This document shows positions 20,380-33,009 of a stretch of 64,000 nucleotides of DNA, piece after piece. The notes beneath the pieces were generated by a model that searched no databases, was not told where the DNA came from, and saw only the letters and a list, made by a program, of their open reading frames with translations. The DNA is from Congeria kusceri (Eukaryota > Mollusca > Bivalvia > Myida > Dreissenidae). Location of the stretch: the NCBI GenBank assembly GCA_027627225.1, contig CM051030.1, positions 5,991,001 through 6,055,000 on the forward strand. Reading direction: 5' to 3'. Both the position numbers and the translations under genes were made by a program. The first letter of the stretch is position 1, and every line of letters begins with the position of its first letter.

Positions 20380-23300
20380 AGAGTACAGAAATGCTGTAAT
20401 ATGAGAAGGATAAACTAATGGTAAATGTATTGATTTCTGCATAACATTAGTTTAATATGAAATGAAATACATAATGTATATATAATTATGGTAACGCATA
20501 TATACAAATACATTTCCTTTATTAAAAAAGATACTTAATAACAAATCCGACATTTAATTTTTGTATTAACTTAAATGCCAAATATAAATATTTTGGCAAA
20601 TTGTTTAACACGTTTGAAAAAAAAAATTAAAATATTTAAGCTAACGGTCTTTTACCTTTAGATCTAAATAAAATTAATAGTATTAATATTACTAGCTTCT
20701 GCTAATCAAACATTTAAATATAATTCTAGCATACTAAGTTATTTAGAATGAACTCACAGTTTAAATGTTTTACTTTAAATTTATATAAATAACTTCACCC
20801 AAAAGTTAAAGGCTGTTAGCTTTACTGGTCATTAACGTTTTCAGCAACTGGGCCCTAGCCGTTAAATGCATACGGGTTGTGCGTTTTTAAAATGGCGTTC
20901 AAATTGTTATTTCATCGCCTAATACCACAAATCTATAGCTCTAAATAAATTTAGTATTAAAACAACTTATGCCAAGACATGGCCGATTGTCATTTCAAAA
21001 TAATTTATGTAAATTAAGATAAAAAAGGATGGGAACAGATTCGAATGACAATTTATTAGATTTTTCAAATTTCAATGTGAAATGGGTTATAATGCGATCG
21101 TTATGCTAATAATACGCATTGAAAGCAATTTATTATTGCCTCGTATTTAATAACTTCTCGCGTTAAGCGATTTCCAAAACATTTACAGACAAACCCGCAG
21201 TAAACTGGAAAAATGTTTTTGTTAAAAACATAATAATTAATGTGGAAAATATAAAACAAGATCCTCTGTATCGCTTTCGGTCGATATTTTAAAAAGCATG
21301 TATATCACTAATGTAGGGTTAAAATGCATGTGCATCTGTACTCAGTCTACCTGGCCCAGTGGTTAGCACGACAGACAATTAATCTGACGTCAACCAATCC
21401 ATGGCCGAATACTCATGGACAATACATTATGGCGGACTAACGGTATGTCATACATAAAATATAACCAAACATTATATTTCATTTTAGTATATCGCGATCT
21501 TTTAGTGATTTTAATCTCGTTGAATGTAAATCGATTAAATATACTGAATAACCTGTCTGAAACATCCATACATATAATTCGGATATTCGGACGTGTTGTT
21601 TACTATTGAATAGAATACACCAGACATTTAGTAATGCTTATTTATAGATCTTTAAATACATTGTTCTATTATTTTAAACATTTAACAACAAATAATGCAA
21701 TTCAATCTTATGTTAATAAAGACCATTATCCTTATTAAAATAATAATATGAATTGGTCAAACAACTAAAAATAAATAAATAAATAAATGATTAATGTATT
21801 GATATTAATAATTTACTTCTTCCAACTTCACAAGACAAGAAAGTTCATAAACAGAAATTTCGCTGTTCATCTGTGTGATTATTATTGTATGTAGTGGATG
21901 ATGTATCATGAGATTATAAAATGTCAAATGTAAAAAACAACTTTCTACAATTAGAATTTTATATTAGTAAGTTATAAATGTGAATATTAACAGCAATACT
22001 GAGGACATCTTACACACTTTGCAACATACCCCAAGCATTTGTTGTCCTTTTGAAAGTTGAAAGTAAACTTATTCTATGTTTAAAATGATAATTTAATTAC
22101 TTTTATCTGTAGCTTTAGAGAGCAATTAAATTTAAATAAGTTCAATTATGTTGTACTCATTTGTTTGAAGGTGTGCATTGCCTGAGCATATACTGCATCA
22201 AATTATTTAAGTGAAAATTTTATATGTAGAAATTTTACTTTAGGAATATGGCCATTATTTGTATACGGTTGAAATGTATGATTTGCAAACATATATAAAT
22301 AATACTTTACATGTATACATTTATTGTGAAAGTAAACATGTTCAGTCATTCAAATATATTGTATGCAATAAATTGACAATTGTATTTCACTGAAGAACAT
22401 GTATTGCACTTATGTACATTAATTAGCATTGTGTCATTATTAACCAGAAATATATGTGTAGATGTTTTGGTTTGGAAAAGACATAAGAATCTATGTGTGA
22501 ATTAATTGTATTATCATTTGTTTGATTTGAAATTATAAATCAAATAAAGGTTTAAACAGTGTAATTAAAATTTGTTAATTATATGTATGTCCAAATAATA
22601 TCACTTATAAGCTGGCATAAGTCTTATACATAACATGATTTAGTCAATATTTCCAGTCATATCACTGTAATAAGGGTGACATGTACAGGTTTCAGCTATA
22701 CGTTTCAAGGCATTTTCATTAATTGTATAAATTAATTGCAATTTCCTTTATCTGTAAGGCATGCCTACTTTTTCACCTTCATAATCATAATACCTAAGGT
22801 GTAAATGATTTGTTAATTAATACTGGTAATAATGAAACATAGATACAAAAACAACATATTTGCAGAAGAACTTTTTTTTTTTTTTTTTTTTTTAAATATA
22901 TATCAGTCAATTTCGAGATCCATTGAATTGCCAGTACAGTTGTCCAGCCATGCACACAAAATGAATCCAGCAATTTCTAAATGAATAAGCAACCTGAAAA
23001 TAAATGCAATAACCAGAATTATAAAGCAAGTTCTACTAGCATCAACTACTACTTACTAGATCTACATTGTTAATGTATTTTCAACTGTAATGATTCTAAA
23101 ATGTTGATGCAATACAGATTTACTTATGCTGTAATACTTTTTACTTTAACACAAACTTAATATACAGTAACGTGATTGCTCTTTTCAGCATAATTAGAAA
23201 TCAAATTAACTACCATTTACGCATTAACTGCTTACACTGAATTAGTTCCTGAACACTTATCCAAATATCCGAAAAAGACATCAAGTTAATTTGGGTGAGC

Positions 23301-23821
23301 TTTTTAACAAAACTACCATTTATACTGCAATAGCAAGTATGCACATAAACAGACCAGAGAAAGGTTGAATGAAAGGCGGAACAATATTACAACGACAGGT
23401 AAAGAAGTACTTAATTTTCAGCTCGTTTAATATTGCCTATAGAAAATAACGTACCTCAGCCATCTTGATTTAACCGGTAATACCATAGGAGATTTAGGTG
23501 ATGCCAGACCTTTACCACGAAGTAAGTAAAGATCGGGTACCAGAATAGACAGACAATAATCTGGATGTCATGTGTTCGAGGTCCGGCAGAGGCACGATTT
23601 TTCTTTCTTTTTTGCGGGACGTATTTGCAGATTGGCGAATTTTACATGTTTCATTTTTAGTCACATATTTCAAGTACAGAAGGTCGTAGGTACTAGCCCC
23701 GATGAAGGCATCATTTTAATGTTGTGTATGCTTTTGTTTCGATTATTCTTGAACTCAGTAGTTGAGATGCTTTAGTTTTCCAGTTAACACGCTTGGTGGC
23801 ATATATATATTATGCGTGTCG
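20380..23821. other. Long AT-rich intergenic stretch
   Basis: Contains a T-run (22872-22893), an AAAT tract (~21765-21787) and two tRNA-like words (TGGCCCAGTGGTTAGCAC near 21351; GTGTTCGAGGTC near 23573). No exon supported. Confidence 0.45.
21345..21420 (+). other. tRNA-like sequence (degenerate)
   Basis: A strong A-box-like TGGCCCAGTGGTTAGCAC is followed ~35 bases later by a weak B-box-like GCCGAATAC flanked by CATGG/CATGG. Stems do not close as in a working tRNA; it may be a SINE head or relic. Confidence 0.3.
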
Positions 23822-23999
23822 TGGGAAAACCGGGCTTAATGCATGGGCGTAAAGTGTCGTCCCGGATGGCGTGTGGTGTGAAGACTGGGCTTAATGCATG
23901 TGCGTGAAGTGTCGTCCTGGATTAGCCTGTGCGGATTGCACAGGCTAATCCGGGGCGACACTTAACGTACATGCATTAAGCCCGGTTTTCCCTCATATG
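23822..23999. mobile_element. Palindromic MITE ('GGGAAAACCGGGCTTAATGC' family)
   Basis: The right end read in reverse begins GGGAAAACCGGGCTTAATGC, as does the left end at 23822. The centre is a tight hairpin (GATTAGCCTGTGC-GGATT-GCACAGGCTAATC). The left arm is present one and a half times (23822-23875 and 23882-23930), so the left half carries an internal duplication. No coding capacity. Confidence 0.8.
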
Positions 24000-25628
24000 T
24001 ATTTTTACAATATATTTAATTATGTGAACAACTCTCATTAAACTTTGTCTTTATATCATGTTTTAATAGTTCAGATGAGTTAGTTTCTTGCAATAAAGAC
24101 ATTTTATGACGCATTTCAAAAACAGGAAAATCTGTGAACAAGATGTGTACACTACGTGGCGCAGTAGAATTTTGATCTATCTTTAAAAAAGAAATTAACA
24201 TATGACAGACATACATTGTATTTTGTCATTGCATATCAAATCACTGCAATATTAATGATTATTTATGTTAGTTGAACTTTGTTGTCTGACCTGCACAAAA
24301 TATGCTTACGTCGCATATGAGGACTTAAATCTTTACTTATATGCCCGTTTGGCTGGGTGTGTATTAATAGTACATGTTTAAAAGGAATAGATTGCTTATA
24401 AAATGACACAATAACACACAAATGCCTCACTCGTGTACTTTTCTATTGTTTGCTACAATAAAAGTCAAGCTATTCTTAGAGTTGCTTAACATTTTTTAAA
24501 TACTTTTTATACACTGTGTAATTGTGTACATAAATGTGACATAAATGCGACATTGTTGGCCTGCAGAAAATATATGAAAATGTCAATATAGTCCAGCTTC
24601 TATAAATATTTGATGGGAGCTGATGGCATCAAAAACTGAGTCCCTCAGTTCACGTCTCAGAGGATAAAAAGGGTAACAAACAAACAGCGCTTTTCGTTGT
24701 ATACAATAAATGTTGTTTATTCACAGATTTAGCATGAAAGAGATCTTTCGAGAGATTTTTGCTGGCTGTTTAAAGTTTAACTGATAAAGGCCACCTTATA
24801 GTACCAAGTATGCAAAATACCAACGTGTTTTATCGTAACTTAATGTGGTTGTCCACAATATGATTTGTGCACAAGGCACAAGGCACTAAATAACGTTTGC
24901 ACATACGTGATATTGTGGTGTTGTATTAAGTTTTAAAACAGTAATGATTTAAACGGCATATCATACTATACGAATATTAATGTAGGTTTATTCAATATTG
25001 TCTGAGTATAACATTATAATTGTCTCAGACAAAAAAGCAATTGTCAATTTGTCAGATTTTGAAAACAAAATTGTGACTTAATTAAGACAATTATAATTGT
25101 TTGTTGTTGGAGTAAGCAAATCTTATCCTTCGGAGCGATACTATATACTTGAAACCGCAACCAGAGAAAATGGCACATACTCATACATGTAAAGTATCAA
25201 AATGGCAGTCAACAGGACTATGCAGCAATTTGGGCCGGGAACCAAGATACTTGGTCACATTTTTAGTGGCATATATTAATAAAATGTGTGCTACAACCAA
25301 TGTTGTATTTATTAATTTAATACAGTATTTTGGGTACAGTTTTTAATACATGCAGCGAATCAAATTGTATTGATTAATCCTATCTTAACTGAATGTAAAA
25401 GTTATGCAATGTAATGTATAGCTCCATAGCTGTTGTTTTTTTCTACCAAGTCTTTGTTATAATGTTTGCCATAAAAATTGTCTTATGTTGAATGCAATAA
25501 ACTATTTGATTTTTCTCAGTAATAAATAATATTATTAATGTACCACTTTCGACACACACATGCTACTCACAAATTCACAATGACCAATAAGAAGATGAAA
25601 AAAATATTTAAATTGTCCACTTAATTAA
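24000..25628. other. Intergenic AT-rich stretch
   Basis: No supported feature. Confidence 0.45.
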
Positions 25629-27102
25629 AACAAGAGGGCCATGATGGCCCAAAGCGCTCACCTAAGAAATGGTACAGATGAAGACCATACTGTTGTGACA
25701 GGTTTGAAAATTAAGGTATCTGAACAATATGCAGAGGGGGATAGGATCAATTTTGATTTAAAACATCGGTAAGTGCAATGGGCTAACTAAAGTATGAGTT
25801 GGGTAGTGGATGTGCGTTTTTTGCTAATGGTTCTCAAATCATTTTTCTCGATATTCTTACCTGACCCTTTTTCATTTAGTCATTGACAATTCTGGAAAAT
25901 GCAGAAACAGCAAATTTTGATGTTTTATTCGCAAACAGTTTTGGACAACTAGTTGCAATGCGATAATTGCGATGGCTGTGCTATAAGGAGTGTTTTGCTT
26001 TTTCTTTGATAATTTTCTTTCCAATGATGATAACTAATGTTAATGCAGGCTCTGAAGGCATCAATGTTGCATGTACAAATAACTGTATGCAAGTCTTGCA
26101 GCTATTAGGAATCAAATTTCATCAATCAATTTTTATGGTCATGGGCAAACTGTGTAAGCTTGGTCGATATTGAATCAAAAATCGTGTGTGCAAGACAATC
26201 ATTGATAACTTGTTGATTGTTTTTCCAAACACAAGGGGCAATAACTCTGGTGTTTCTGGCCCGATCATGCTTATATTCGATTCATTTGTAGACTTACGTT
26301 CATAGACAAACTGTACACGATTGGTTAAGATTGGATGAAAAATGAAGTCTCTATCCTGAATAATGTCTATTTTTTGCATATTTTTTTCACAAACAAAGGT
26401 CAATAACTCTGGTACTTCTGGTCCAATTTTGCTTATATTCGGCTTCACTTTTAATCTTATGGTCATAGACAAACTGTGCAAAATTAGTGAAGATTGGATG
26501 AAAAATGAAGTCTCTATCCTGAACAATGTCCATTTTTGCCTTTTTTTTTTACAAACAAAGGGCAATAACTGTGGTGTTTCTGGTCCGATCTTGCTTATAT
26601 TCAATTTCAACTGTAAGCTCATGATAAAAGACAAACTGTGCAAGATTGGTGAGGATTGGATGAAAAATGAAGTCTCTACCTTGAATAATGTCCTTTTTTG
26701 TATATTTTGTAATAAACAAAGGGCAATAACTCTGATTTTTGAAAACGATCTGCCCATTTTTGCCGTCTGCTGAAATATGATGGTCATATGAAAACTGTGT
26801 AAGTTTGGTTAAGATTGGATGGAAAATAAAGTCTATACGTTGGAAAAAGGGCATTTTTGCACTTTTTGCACAAAAAAGGGGCAATAACTCTAGTGTTACT
26901 GTTGTAATCTGACCCAATAACCATACCATCCAAGATTTTATGGTCATACACAAACTGTGCGAGTTAGGTCAATATTAAATAAAAAATGTAGTCTTTATCG
27001 CGATAACGGTCCAAATTGTTGACGGCATACGGGCGACGGACGAAGCCGGTGAGGTCCCCTATACCAATAGCTCACCGAGCACTTCGTGCTCAAGTGAGCT
27101 AA
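25629..27102 (+). mobile_element. Pearl/HINE-like element, copy 2
   Basis: Same start (ACAAGAGGGCCATGATGGCC) and same end (hairpin GAGCACTTCGTGCTC, terminal CTAA) as copy 1. It has the same ~160-bp core units: GGTGTTTCTGG or close variants near 26248, 26573 and 26412. The 221-aa minus-strand frame across the core is a product of the repeat and is not a gene. Confidence 0.78.
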
Positions 27103-27700
27103 AAAAACACAATTTTGGGTTTGTTTTGTCACTGTTGAGGCCGGTTTTACCTTAATGTGGTGCTGGTTTAGCCTTGTTGGGTTCGTTTTAGACTGGGGAC
27201 GATTTTGAATATGGCCGGTTATGCCTACCATTGCCACATTTGACTAACTGCATTTTGCATGTTTCTTTCAACTTCTTCATAGTTCTACGTACGTTGGTCG
27301 ATATGAAATCCTTATTGACATTGATGTAGGATATTGAAAAAAATTGATACGCTATTCCTGTTCATAAAATGTAGTTTCATACTGATTTCATGGCGGCCAT
27401 GATTTTTAATGAATCAAAAAAAAATATGTTACGCCACCTGTTGACCATGTTTTAACGAATCAAGTATATATATGTCCAGAACAAATGGAATATATTCTAT
27501 ATATGTTAATACGTGTTGATAGACGTTTGTTTGACATTATTTATATTAAGATTCAAATGGAAACTATGTTTTACAAAAGCAATACATTAATAGTATGCTA
27601 CTGCGCCCCTTTTCATTAGTTGTAACACACAAATAGAGTGCCCTGCAGCAAGCTATCGCAAATAAATGGATATCACAGTACCATCAGCAAATTTTACAAT
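27103..27700. other. Intergenic
   Basis: Nothing recognised. Confidence 0.4.
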
Positions 27701-27704
27701 TTAA

Positions 27705-28368
27705 AGGGCCCTCTACACGGTAAACCTTGGTTCATAAAACTTGATTTATAAATCAATGTTTTCCGTGTATATTTGCCTACTACACTGGTTTATAAACTTT
27801 TCTGGAGGTGTACGACACATTTTTGGGATAGAGCATGCTCTATATCTGTAAACCTTGGAGTACAGGCCCCACACAAAGATGTGATTTATTATCCAATCAT
27901 AGCCCCACCTGAATTCCATGGCAATTTGATATTGTTAGAATATATGTTAAGCAGTTTATATGAGTTTATAGAGGGTCAACATTCAACAATGGCTTTGCCT
28001 TGGAACTTAAGTGATACTGTTAATAAATTTATGTTGATAAGAATAAAGTTTTTGAATTACACATGGTCTTCTATATTAAAATCATAACAGCGCATTATAA
28101 AATTATGCACCTATTAAATTTAATCTGGCTATTCAGCGAATCGCTCATTGTCTTCATACCATGTTATTCCTTCTTATTTGTTGAACAACAACACAAATCA
28201 TTAATAAACTAACACAACAAAGGGTCTTCTGAAAGTTGCCGTTGTTAAAAGGAAGGGAAATAACAGTGTTTTATAAACCATGGTTTACCATGTAAATGGG
28301 CGTGATGTACTCCTTCTGAATCGTTTACCCTGTGCTTTATAAATCGAGGTGTATCGTGCAGATGGGCC
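27705..28368. mobile_element. TTAA-flanked MITE candidate (664 bp)
   Basis: TTAA borders both sides (27701-27704, 28369-28372). The left end AGGGCCCTCTACACGGTAAA resembles the reversed right end GGCCCATCTGCACGATACAC over about 37 bases, with a 'TTTATAAA' motif following in both. TTAA duplication is typical of piggyBac-type elements. The internal 104-aa frame has no recognised domain. Confidence 0.5.
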
Positions 28369-28688
28369 TTAAAACTGCTTTGAGCGAGCGGGTGTCATAT
28401 GTCAGAGATGTGCTTGTCCACCTGCTTTCCACGTTTCACGACAACAATGGACATTGTCATCCAATATGCCGTGTTCTTTATCCAGGCAGCATTTATGTAA
28501 GGTTTCAAATGATCCTGTCGTTGACTGCAAATAGTTTGTTTACACTGGTTTTGTATGTATTTAAGAAACTTGACGAAACCTTCTGTGCTATAATAAACAT
28601 TTGGTATCATCGAGCAAGCTGACTAATTTGTAACGTAATACTATGTAAATTTACAAACCTGGATGAAATAAATCTGTTACAACCTTAA

Positions 28689-29057
28689 AGGACATGTCGA
28701 CGGTTATTCCCGTAAATACAGACACGTATTAGAACAAGGTATATTCCCATTGTTCACGAATATATTTTCGTAGCAATAATATGTTGATAGAATCGTTAAG
28801 TAAAAACATAAACAATGCCAAACAATTTGTTTTTCGATACACTGGTCCAGCAGGATTCTAACTAACGCCTACAAAATCTCGCACTTCAATGACAAAGAAG
28901 TGTCAAGGTGACCACTTTTTATAATTATAAAATAAATAGTTTACTGTTTGTCAATAAAAACGAGACGTATGTGCTTAGCACTCATTTAATAAACACTTCT
29001 TAAAATATAATTTTATTTTTGAAAATATTATACCGTATTAGCTGTCCATACGCCCCT
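28689..29057. mobile_element. TTAA-flanked MITE candidate (369 bp)
   Basis: TTAA at 28685-28688 and 29058-29061. The ends AGGACATGTCGAC and (reversed) AGGGGCGTATGGAC are weakly similar. Supported mainly by the flanking TTAA and AGG/CCT termini. Confidence 0.35.
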
Positions 29058-29061
29058 TTAA

Positions 29062-31511
29062 TGTATATTTTTTGTTATTAACATAAACTTGAAGCTTCAT
29101 TTGTGGCGACTAGAATGACTTAATCTGCGTTACATCAAAGAGGCGAGGAATTATTTGCAAATGTACAAGAAAAACACAAGAAGTAATTGCATAAGGAAGA
29201 AATGTTTAAAAAAAAAAAAAAAGGATCAGCATAAATTATCAATTTTTTATTTGTGTAAGTTCGCAATGTACTATCACCAATGTTGGTGGTGTGCAACCTT
29301 GCTCAAATGACTTTCGTCTGAAAGATTTCTATATATATTCGGAGCAAGCCGTATCACGTGACCTTCCATAAACAAAAAGCATATGATAAGCAATGTTATC
29401 TTCCTGTTTATAATTTAAATATGCCCCTTCTTAGTTTCAAATGACAAATGACAGATGATGTTTAACTAACGGACAGATGCAAATATGAGATTATTACCTG
29501 CAACATTAAATATACATGTAATACGTATACCCAAGAACTTCTGAAACTGATTTTTTTTACAAGTATTTCAATCATTGCTTTTATTATGTGTACTATATTA
29601 TTAACTTTTTTATAAATAATGTTTTATAGATTTACATTTTCAACTACGAGCTCATCTACGAGTAAACTCGCATTAAATTGGACCTGATTTACATCTTTTA
29701 AAAATTTTATTAATTTTAGGCATTTTAAAAAGAACTTATCTTAGTATTGTGTCTTTTAAATATTAATTTTACCATGTATCTGTGTCAGGTAAAACAATCT
29801 CGCTTCTCAGCGCGACGCTTAAATTGATACTTCTAACATAAAATTTACATTGATTTGATAGGGAGCTTTAAATATTATTTGCTGTAACTTCTTTTACTCT
29901 CAGAAAACAGGATCATTCAAATTTATCGCATAAAAAAATAAACGTCCCCTTGTTTGTCAGAAAAGTACAAACGGATTTGGAAAATTCATTCTTTGCTTGT
30001 TCGAGTGGTGCTAATTTTGTTTAATTTTCGGCGGGGGAATTTAGGCTTAAATGAGGTACCTATAGTTTAAAATTCATTTCCGTGACTTAATACGGAAATA
30101 AACGAGCGTTGTCGAACGATACCGAGTTGGATCGTGGAACACTACCGTTGTAGCAGTATATGTTCCGCGGCGTTTATTGGGTGTAATATACAGATAACAA
30201 TGTTGGTATTACTATCATAGAACTTATAATTTGCAGTTTCGCTTATTTTAGATAATGAAATCCAGAAGAAAATTTAGATGTATTGGTTTTTAGACTGTTG
30301 GCGGAAGTCAACGGTCTTTTGAGAGGGTAATTTTCAATACAGGTATCGCGGAAAACTTTTAATTCTTTTCTATGTAGGCTACTAGTCAGTTAATCCAAAC
30401 CAGAAAGGGTCCGTTTTCAAAACAGCAAATTCCCACACCTGTTTTCTTACATTTCAATAATATGTGTATCGTGTGATTTATTACAATTACAGTTTCTAAA
30501 AAAGTAAATTTATTAAAAATGTAACTTAAAACTAATGACACCCTAATTTCGCTATTTACGTGTTGGTAACCGAAATATTCACCTGAGTGACCTGGAATAA
30601 GCCCACCAAATTAATGCGCTACCTCGGTTATTTTTGACTCGTTGCGAAAGTGTGTTTTTTTTTGTTACCGATTCTCATTCTGAATATTTTGACAACACAT
30701 TACTGCAATTATAAATGTTAAACTGTAGTATGGAAAATGGAGAACATGCATCGTATGACCTACTTTTTACTCAGTAGGCTACAAAGCACTTACAATCGGA
30801 GCTCCTAACTACTACGCATCGTCGGTTATTCTGACACGTTGCATATTGACTTGTTAACTGGCATGTATATAATTCCGCTTGCGTAATATAATTAGTTCGA
30901 AAACAATGTGTGTCCTTTTCTTACAAAATAGTTTTTATTATGATATCGTATACTACTGAATATGAAGCTACATTATAGATGCTCCCACAAATGTAAATCA
31001 CATTATATAATCTGCAATATTAACAAAGTTTCTATATTAATTAAAGCTGAACATAACAAATCAAAATGGGATCATGCAGATACTATATGGGTCGGTGGTA
31101 TAATCAGCTGATAACGGTCGTAATATATGGGTGCTGTTTTTTAATTATATTGTTGGGTCCTTAGTGCCAAAGTGTGGATGTTTTGACAAGGGTCCGCCAA
31201 CTTGTCTGAAAATGGGCTCTTTACCTGGTATCTACGGATAGGCGAAGGTGACAAATGGGACAACTAAATACTTTTCTTGTTCAGTGGTCGGTTCTCAATT
31301 ATTGCCAAACAGAGCGTGTGGCATCACAACCAGTAGTAAACAACAACAGTTATATCAGATCTAGGTTGCAAAAGTATACTAATAAAAATGATAATGATAA
31401 TAATTATTATTGCAGTTGTTTTTGTTGTTGTAGTTGTTGTCACTATTAAGACTATGGATTAATTGTTAAAAACGTAATGTTTTCCAGCCGACTTAGAGAA
31501 TAAAATTTGAT
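29062..31511. other. Long AT-rich intergenic stretch
   Basis: No exon, RNA gene or clear element ends recognised. Confidence 0.45.
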
Positions 31512-32558
31512 AACAAGAGGGCCATGATGGCCCAATGCGCTCATTTGAGAACTGGTACAGATGATGATAAATGATGTTGATACAGGTTCTGAAGCCATTA
31601 ATGTTACAGGTTCTGAAGCCATTAATGTTACATATACAAATAACTGTATGCAATGTTTGCAATTGTGCAAAATCAAATTTTATCAATCAATTTTATGGTC
31701 GTACGCATTAAATAAAAAATCGTGTGTGCAAGCCAATCATTGATAACTTTTTGATGTTTTTTTTCCTAACACAAGGGGCTATAACTCCGGTCCGGCCCGA
31801 TTATGCTTTTATTCGACTTCACCTGTAGTCTTACGTTCATAGACAAACTGTACACGATTGGATGAAAAAATGAAGTCTCTATCCTGAAAAAAATCCATGT
31901 TTACATATTTTTTCGCAAACAAAGGGCAATAACTCTATAGTTTCTGGTTCGATCTTGCTTATATTCAACTTCACCTTTAATCCTATGGTCATAGACAAAC
32001 TGTGCACGATTGGTGAAGATTGGATGAAAAATGAAGTCTCTATCCTGGATAATGTAAATTTTTGCTTTTTTTTTAACAAACAAAGGGCAATAACTCTAGT
32101 GTTTCTGGTCCGATCTTGCTTATATTCGACGAAAACCGTTAATATCATGGTAGTAAACAAACTGTGCAAGATTGGTGAAAATGGGACGAAAAATGAAGTC
32201 TCTATCTTGAAGAATGTTCATTTGTGTATATTTTTTTAATAAACAATAACTCCGGTATTTGAAACACGATCTGGCTTACTGTTGGCGTCTGCTGAGATCT
32301 GATGGTCTGTTTAGTTAAGATTAGATGGAAAATAAAAGTATATACGTTGTAAAGGGGCAAATTTGCACTTTTTGCATGCTACTGGTGTGATCTGACCCAA
32401 TAACAATCCCATCCGAGATTGTATGGTCATACACGAACTGTGCAAGATAGGTCAAGATTGAATAAAAAATGTAGTCTTTATCGCGATAACGGTCCAAATT
32501 GTTGACGGCATACGGACGACGGACGATGGACGACGGACTTCGTGCTCAGGTGAGCTAA
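31512..32558 (+). mobile_element. Pearl/HINE-like element, copy 3 (internally shortened)
   Basis: Same start (AACAAGAGGGCCATGATGGC). The core units are recognisable near 31793, 31939 and 32100. The 3' hairpin is damaged: the left arm is missing, leaving ACTTCGTGCTCAGGTGAGCTAA. It also carries a 24-base direct duplication (ACAGGTTCTGAAGCCATTAA... at 31583 and 31607). Confidence 0.72.
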
Positions 32559-32699
32559 TAAGTAAACAATAAGAAGAAAAATGTATATTATTAATAACGA
32601 TGTCTTTTCGTCTTATAATACCAAATCTTTGTCAGACCTATGCACATGTACATACCCAGCAGTCTAAATATATAAGGCACTATCTATTATTCAATGATA

Positions 32700-33009
32700 T
32701 AGAGGATATTTGTTGAATGCAGTGTAAGATCGTATTTTATTTCATGAGTGGCCATTGAAACAATATTTTCACGAGTGGCGCAGCTACGAGTTAAAATGTC
32801 TAGTTTCTATAACCACGAATGAAATAAAATACGATCTTACACTGTATTAAACCAATTTTCTTTTTATTTCATGCCTTTGAACGATAAATACAAAAAAATT
32901 CGCGAGCTATGTTGAAGCGTTACAAGTTTTGTGTATTATGACGTCATAAATATGACGTCATTATGATTCCAAAATTGTCGATCATTGTTGTGGTGGGAAA
33001 ATAGTGCCA
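32700..33009. mobile_element. Palindromic element with ATGACGTCAT pair, copy 1
   Basis: GTGTAAGATCGTATTTTATT and its complement (around 32727 and 32840) form an inverted repeat of ~28-base arms with ~90 bases between. Then follow 'TTTTTATTTCATGC', two TGACGTCA palindromes (32940-32960) and GGTGGGAAAATAGTGCC. The whole order is found in reverse at 47.70-47.99 kb, which defines the family. Confidence 0.7.

Noticed and set aside
21345..21420. Functional tRNA gene
   Set aside because: A-box is good, but stems and B-box do not form a proper cloverleaf.
26122..26787. 221-aa minus-strand frame and its plus-strand partner
   Set aside because: Falls inside the ~160-bp tandem core of the pearl-like element; similar frames recur in the copy at 19.6-20.0 kb, so openness follows from the repeat unit.
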